Source: Niveispirillum sp. (lineage in GTDB: Bacteria; Pseudomonadota; Alphaproteobacteria; Azospirillales; Azospirillaceae). Taken from it: a DNA stretch of 41,713 nucleotides. The stretch covers positions 1 through 41,713 of the forward strand of contig NZ_JAGOGJ010000054.1 in assembly GCF_017996735.1 (NCBI RefSeq), read 5' to 3'. Each line of letters begins with the position of its first letter. Positions within the stretch are counted from its first letter, which is position 1. The notes under the pieces are model-generated. The model had not been told where the DNA came from. It did no database searches and saw only the letters and a program-made list of their open reading frames with translations. The position numbers and the translations under genes were made by a program. Below, one piece after another: positions 40,477 to 41,713 of this stretch.

Positions 40477-40554
40477 TGTTCTGCAACAAGTTTGACTGCG
40501 GCAACTGCACCTTGCTGGTGTAGGATCGGGCGATCATTTTCGTCACGGTTGGCA

Positions 40555-41713
40555 ATGTCCATACGTCAGCGTGCCTTTTTCGTAACGCAAGCCCTGCGCG
40601 CCGTGACGCTGTTCTTCTGCGTCCTGTTCTGCACGCTGCCCGGAAAGGGGCAGGCGGCCGGTGACGGGTTGCTGACACCGGTCCGCCTGCAGCTTAAATG
40701 GACGCACCAGTTCCAGGGGGCCGGCTTCTATCTGGCGCTGGAGCGCGGGTATTATCGCGAGGCCGGGCTGGATGTCAGCATCATCGAGGGCGGGCCGACC
40801 ATCGATGCCGCCGACCGGGTGACCGGGGGCGAGGCGGAGTTCGGCGTCGGCTCCGCCGGGCTGCTGGTGGAGCGGGTGAAGGGACGCCCGGTAGTAGCCA
40901 TGGCCGTTCTGATGCAGCATTCGCCCTTCGTGTTGCTGACCCGCACCGATACCGGACCGCCGCATGTCCACGCCCTGCCGGGCCACCGTCTGATGCTTGA
41001 AACCCATGCGGAGGAGCTGCTGGCCTATCTGGCGGTGGAACGGGTGCCGGTCGGGATGCTGACCGTGCTGCCGCATAGCGGTTCGGTCGAGGCGCTGGTC
41101 AAGGGCGATGTTGACGCCATCACGGCCTATACAACCAGCGAGCCCTATGACCTGCGGGTCGCCGGCATCCCTTACCAGGTCTTTTCACCGCGCGCCGCCG
41201 GCATCGATTTCTATGGCGACACCATCTTCACATCGGAGCGCATGGTGCGGGAGGCGCCGTCGGTGGTGGAGGCGTTCCGCAAGGCCAGCCTGCGCGGCTG
41301 GCGCGACGCCCTGATCGATCCAGCCGCGGCCATCGATCTGATCCGCCGTGATTACGCGCCCGGCCTGGAGCGTACCCGCCTGACCTTCGAGGCGGAGGAG
41401 ATGGCACGGCTGATGATGGCCGACATGGTGGAGGTGGGCTATATGCATGCCGGCCGCTGGCGCCATATCGCGGAAGGATTCGCGGCGGCCGGCCTGATGC
41501 CCCGCGATGTCGACCTGTCGGGCTTCCTCTATACCCCTGATCAGAAGCCGGACCTGAGCTGGTTCTATATCGCGCTGGCGGTTCTGGCCGTCCTGACACT
41601 GGCCATCGGGCTGGTGACGGCCCGTTTCCGCCTGCTGAACCGCCGCCTGCGGGACGAAGTGGCCGAGCGCACGCGGCTGGAAGCGCATTACCGGCAACTG
41701 GCCAGCCAGGATG
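40555..41713 (+). CDS. NMT1/THI5-like sensor protein, probable GGDEF protein, truncated by the window
   Basis: 386 residues are visible and the frame is still open at the window end. A signal peptide or anchor (about 10-35) is followed by an NMT1/THI5-like solute-binding domain (about 40-320: LQLKWTHQFQGAGFYLALE, YYREAGLDVSIIEGGP, FGVGSAGLLVERVKG, GDVDAITAYTTSEPY). A membrane segment lies at about 343-364 (FYIALAVLAVLTLAIGLVTA), then a linker helix RLRDEVAERTRLEAHYRQLA. The last residues LASQD match the start of many GGDEF domains (L-A-x-x-D-x-L-T-G-L), so a diguanylate cyclase output is likely but not seen. A PAS or kinase domain is the alternative. Start ATG 40555, 78 bases after the previous gene. 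Confidence 0.8.
   Translation, partial: MSIRQRAFFVTQALRAVTLFFCVLFCTLPGKGQAAGDGLLTPVRLQLKWTHQFQGAGFYLALERGYYREAGLDVSIIEGGPTIDAADRVTGGEAEFGVGSAGLLVERVKGRPVVAMAVLMQHSPFVLLTRTDTGPPHVHALPGHRLMLETHAEELLAYLAVERVPVGMLTVLPHSGSVEALVKGDVDAITAYTTSEPYDLRVAGIPYQVFSPRAAGIDFYGDTIFTSERMVREAPSVVEAFRKASLRGWRDALIDPAAAIDLIRRDYAPGLERTRLTFEAEEMARLMMADMVEVGYMHAGRWRHIAEGFAAAGLMPRDVDLSGFLYTPDQKPDLSWFYIALAVLAVLTLAIGLVTARFRLLNRRLRDEVAERTRLEAHYRQLASQD

Overview
The window is a compact, GC-rich stretch of an alphaproteobacterial chromosome. The best guess is the Rhodospirillales, Azospirillaceae group (Azospirillum, Niveispirillum and relatives). This rests on a chemotaxis operon in the order cheA-cheW-cheY-cheB-cheR with a CheA carrying a C-terminal receiver domain (the Che1 arrangement known from Azospirillum brasilense and Rhodospirillum centenum), a ChpT-like phosphotransferase next to a DUF3553 protein, and an ArsR-methyltransferase fusion upstream of metF. 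I see no rRNA, tRNA, insertion sequence, prophage or CRISPR array.

Left part (1-13.7 kb): the 3' end of a SPOR-domain gene; an O-antigen ligase-like membrane protein (-); ygfZ; a large HAMP/coiled-coil membrane protein; and a PRC-barrel protein followed by a strong terminator. Next comes a four-gene envelope cluster (DUF4198, small exported protein, HupE/UreJ permease, membrane-anchored His-rich protein). Three of its products are predicted to have a mature N-terminus beginning His-Gly, which points to metal binding. The region between its first two genes is packed with inverted repeats. After that come metF and its probable regulator (-) with a palindromic operator, mlaC with a terminator, an unknown Rossmann-like protein, and a solute-binding protein (-).

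Middle part (13.8-28.7 kb): the che operon (-), chpT (-), DUF3553 (+), a cupin (-), a small unknown gene (-), then asd (+). Between the last two lies what looks like a transcription attenuator: a short reading frame with ten consecutive Thr/Ile/Met/Lys codons running into a terminator hairpin with a U run, just ahead of the gene that makes the common precursor of exactly those amino acids. This is the most interesting item in the window. It is followed by an AsmA-family protein (-), moaA, an NAD kinase, and an NfeD/SPFH pair (-).

Right part (28.9 kb to the end): creA; a 582-aa protein of unknown function; an AbrB-type membrane protein coupled to an aspartoacylase-family hydrolase (-) and divergent from an N-formylglutamate amidohydrolase; two tandem paralogous EAL proteins with degenerate GGDEF domains; a probable pseudokinase translationally coupled to a small membrane protein; and, running off the window, a receptor with an NMT1/THI5-like sensor, a membrane segment and what is probably a GGDEF domain. 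This end is rich in signalling genes, several linked to cyclic-di-GMP.

All functional calls come from reading motifs by eye. No database search was possible. Start codons were chosen from ribosome-binding sites and family lengths, and uncertain ones are flagged.
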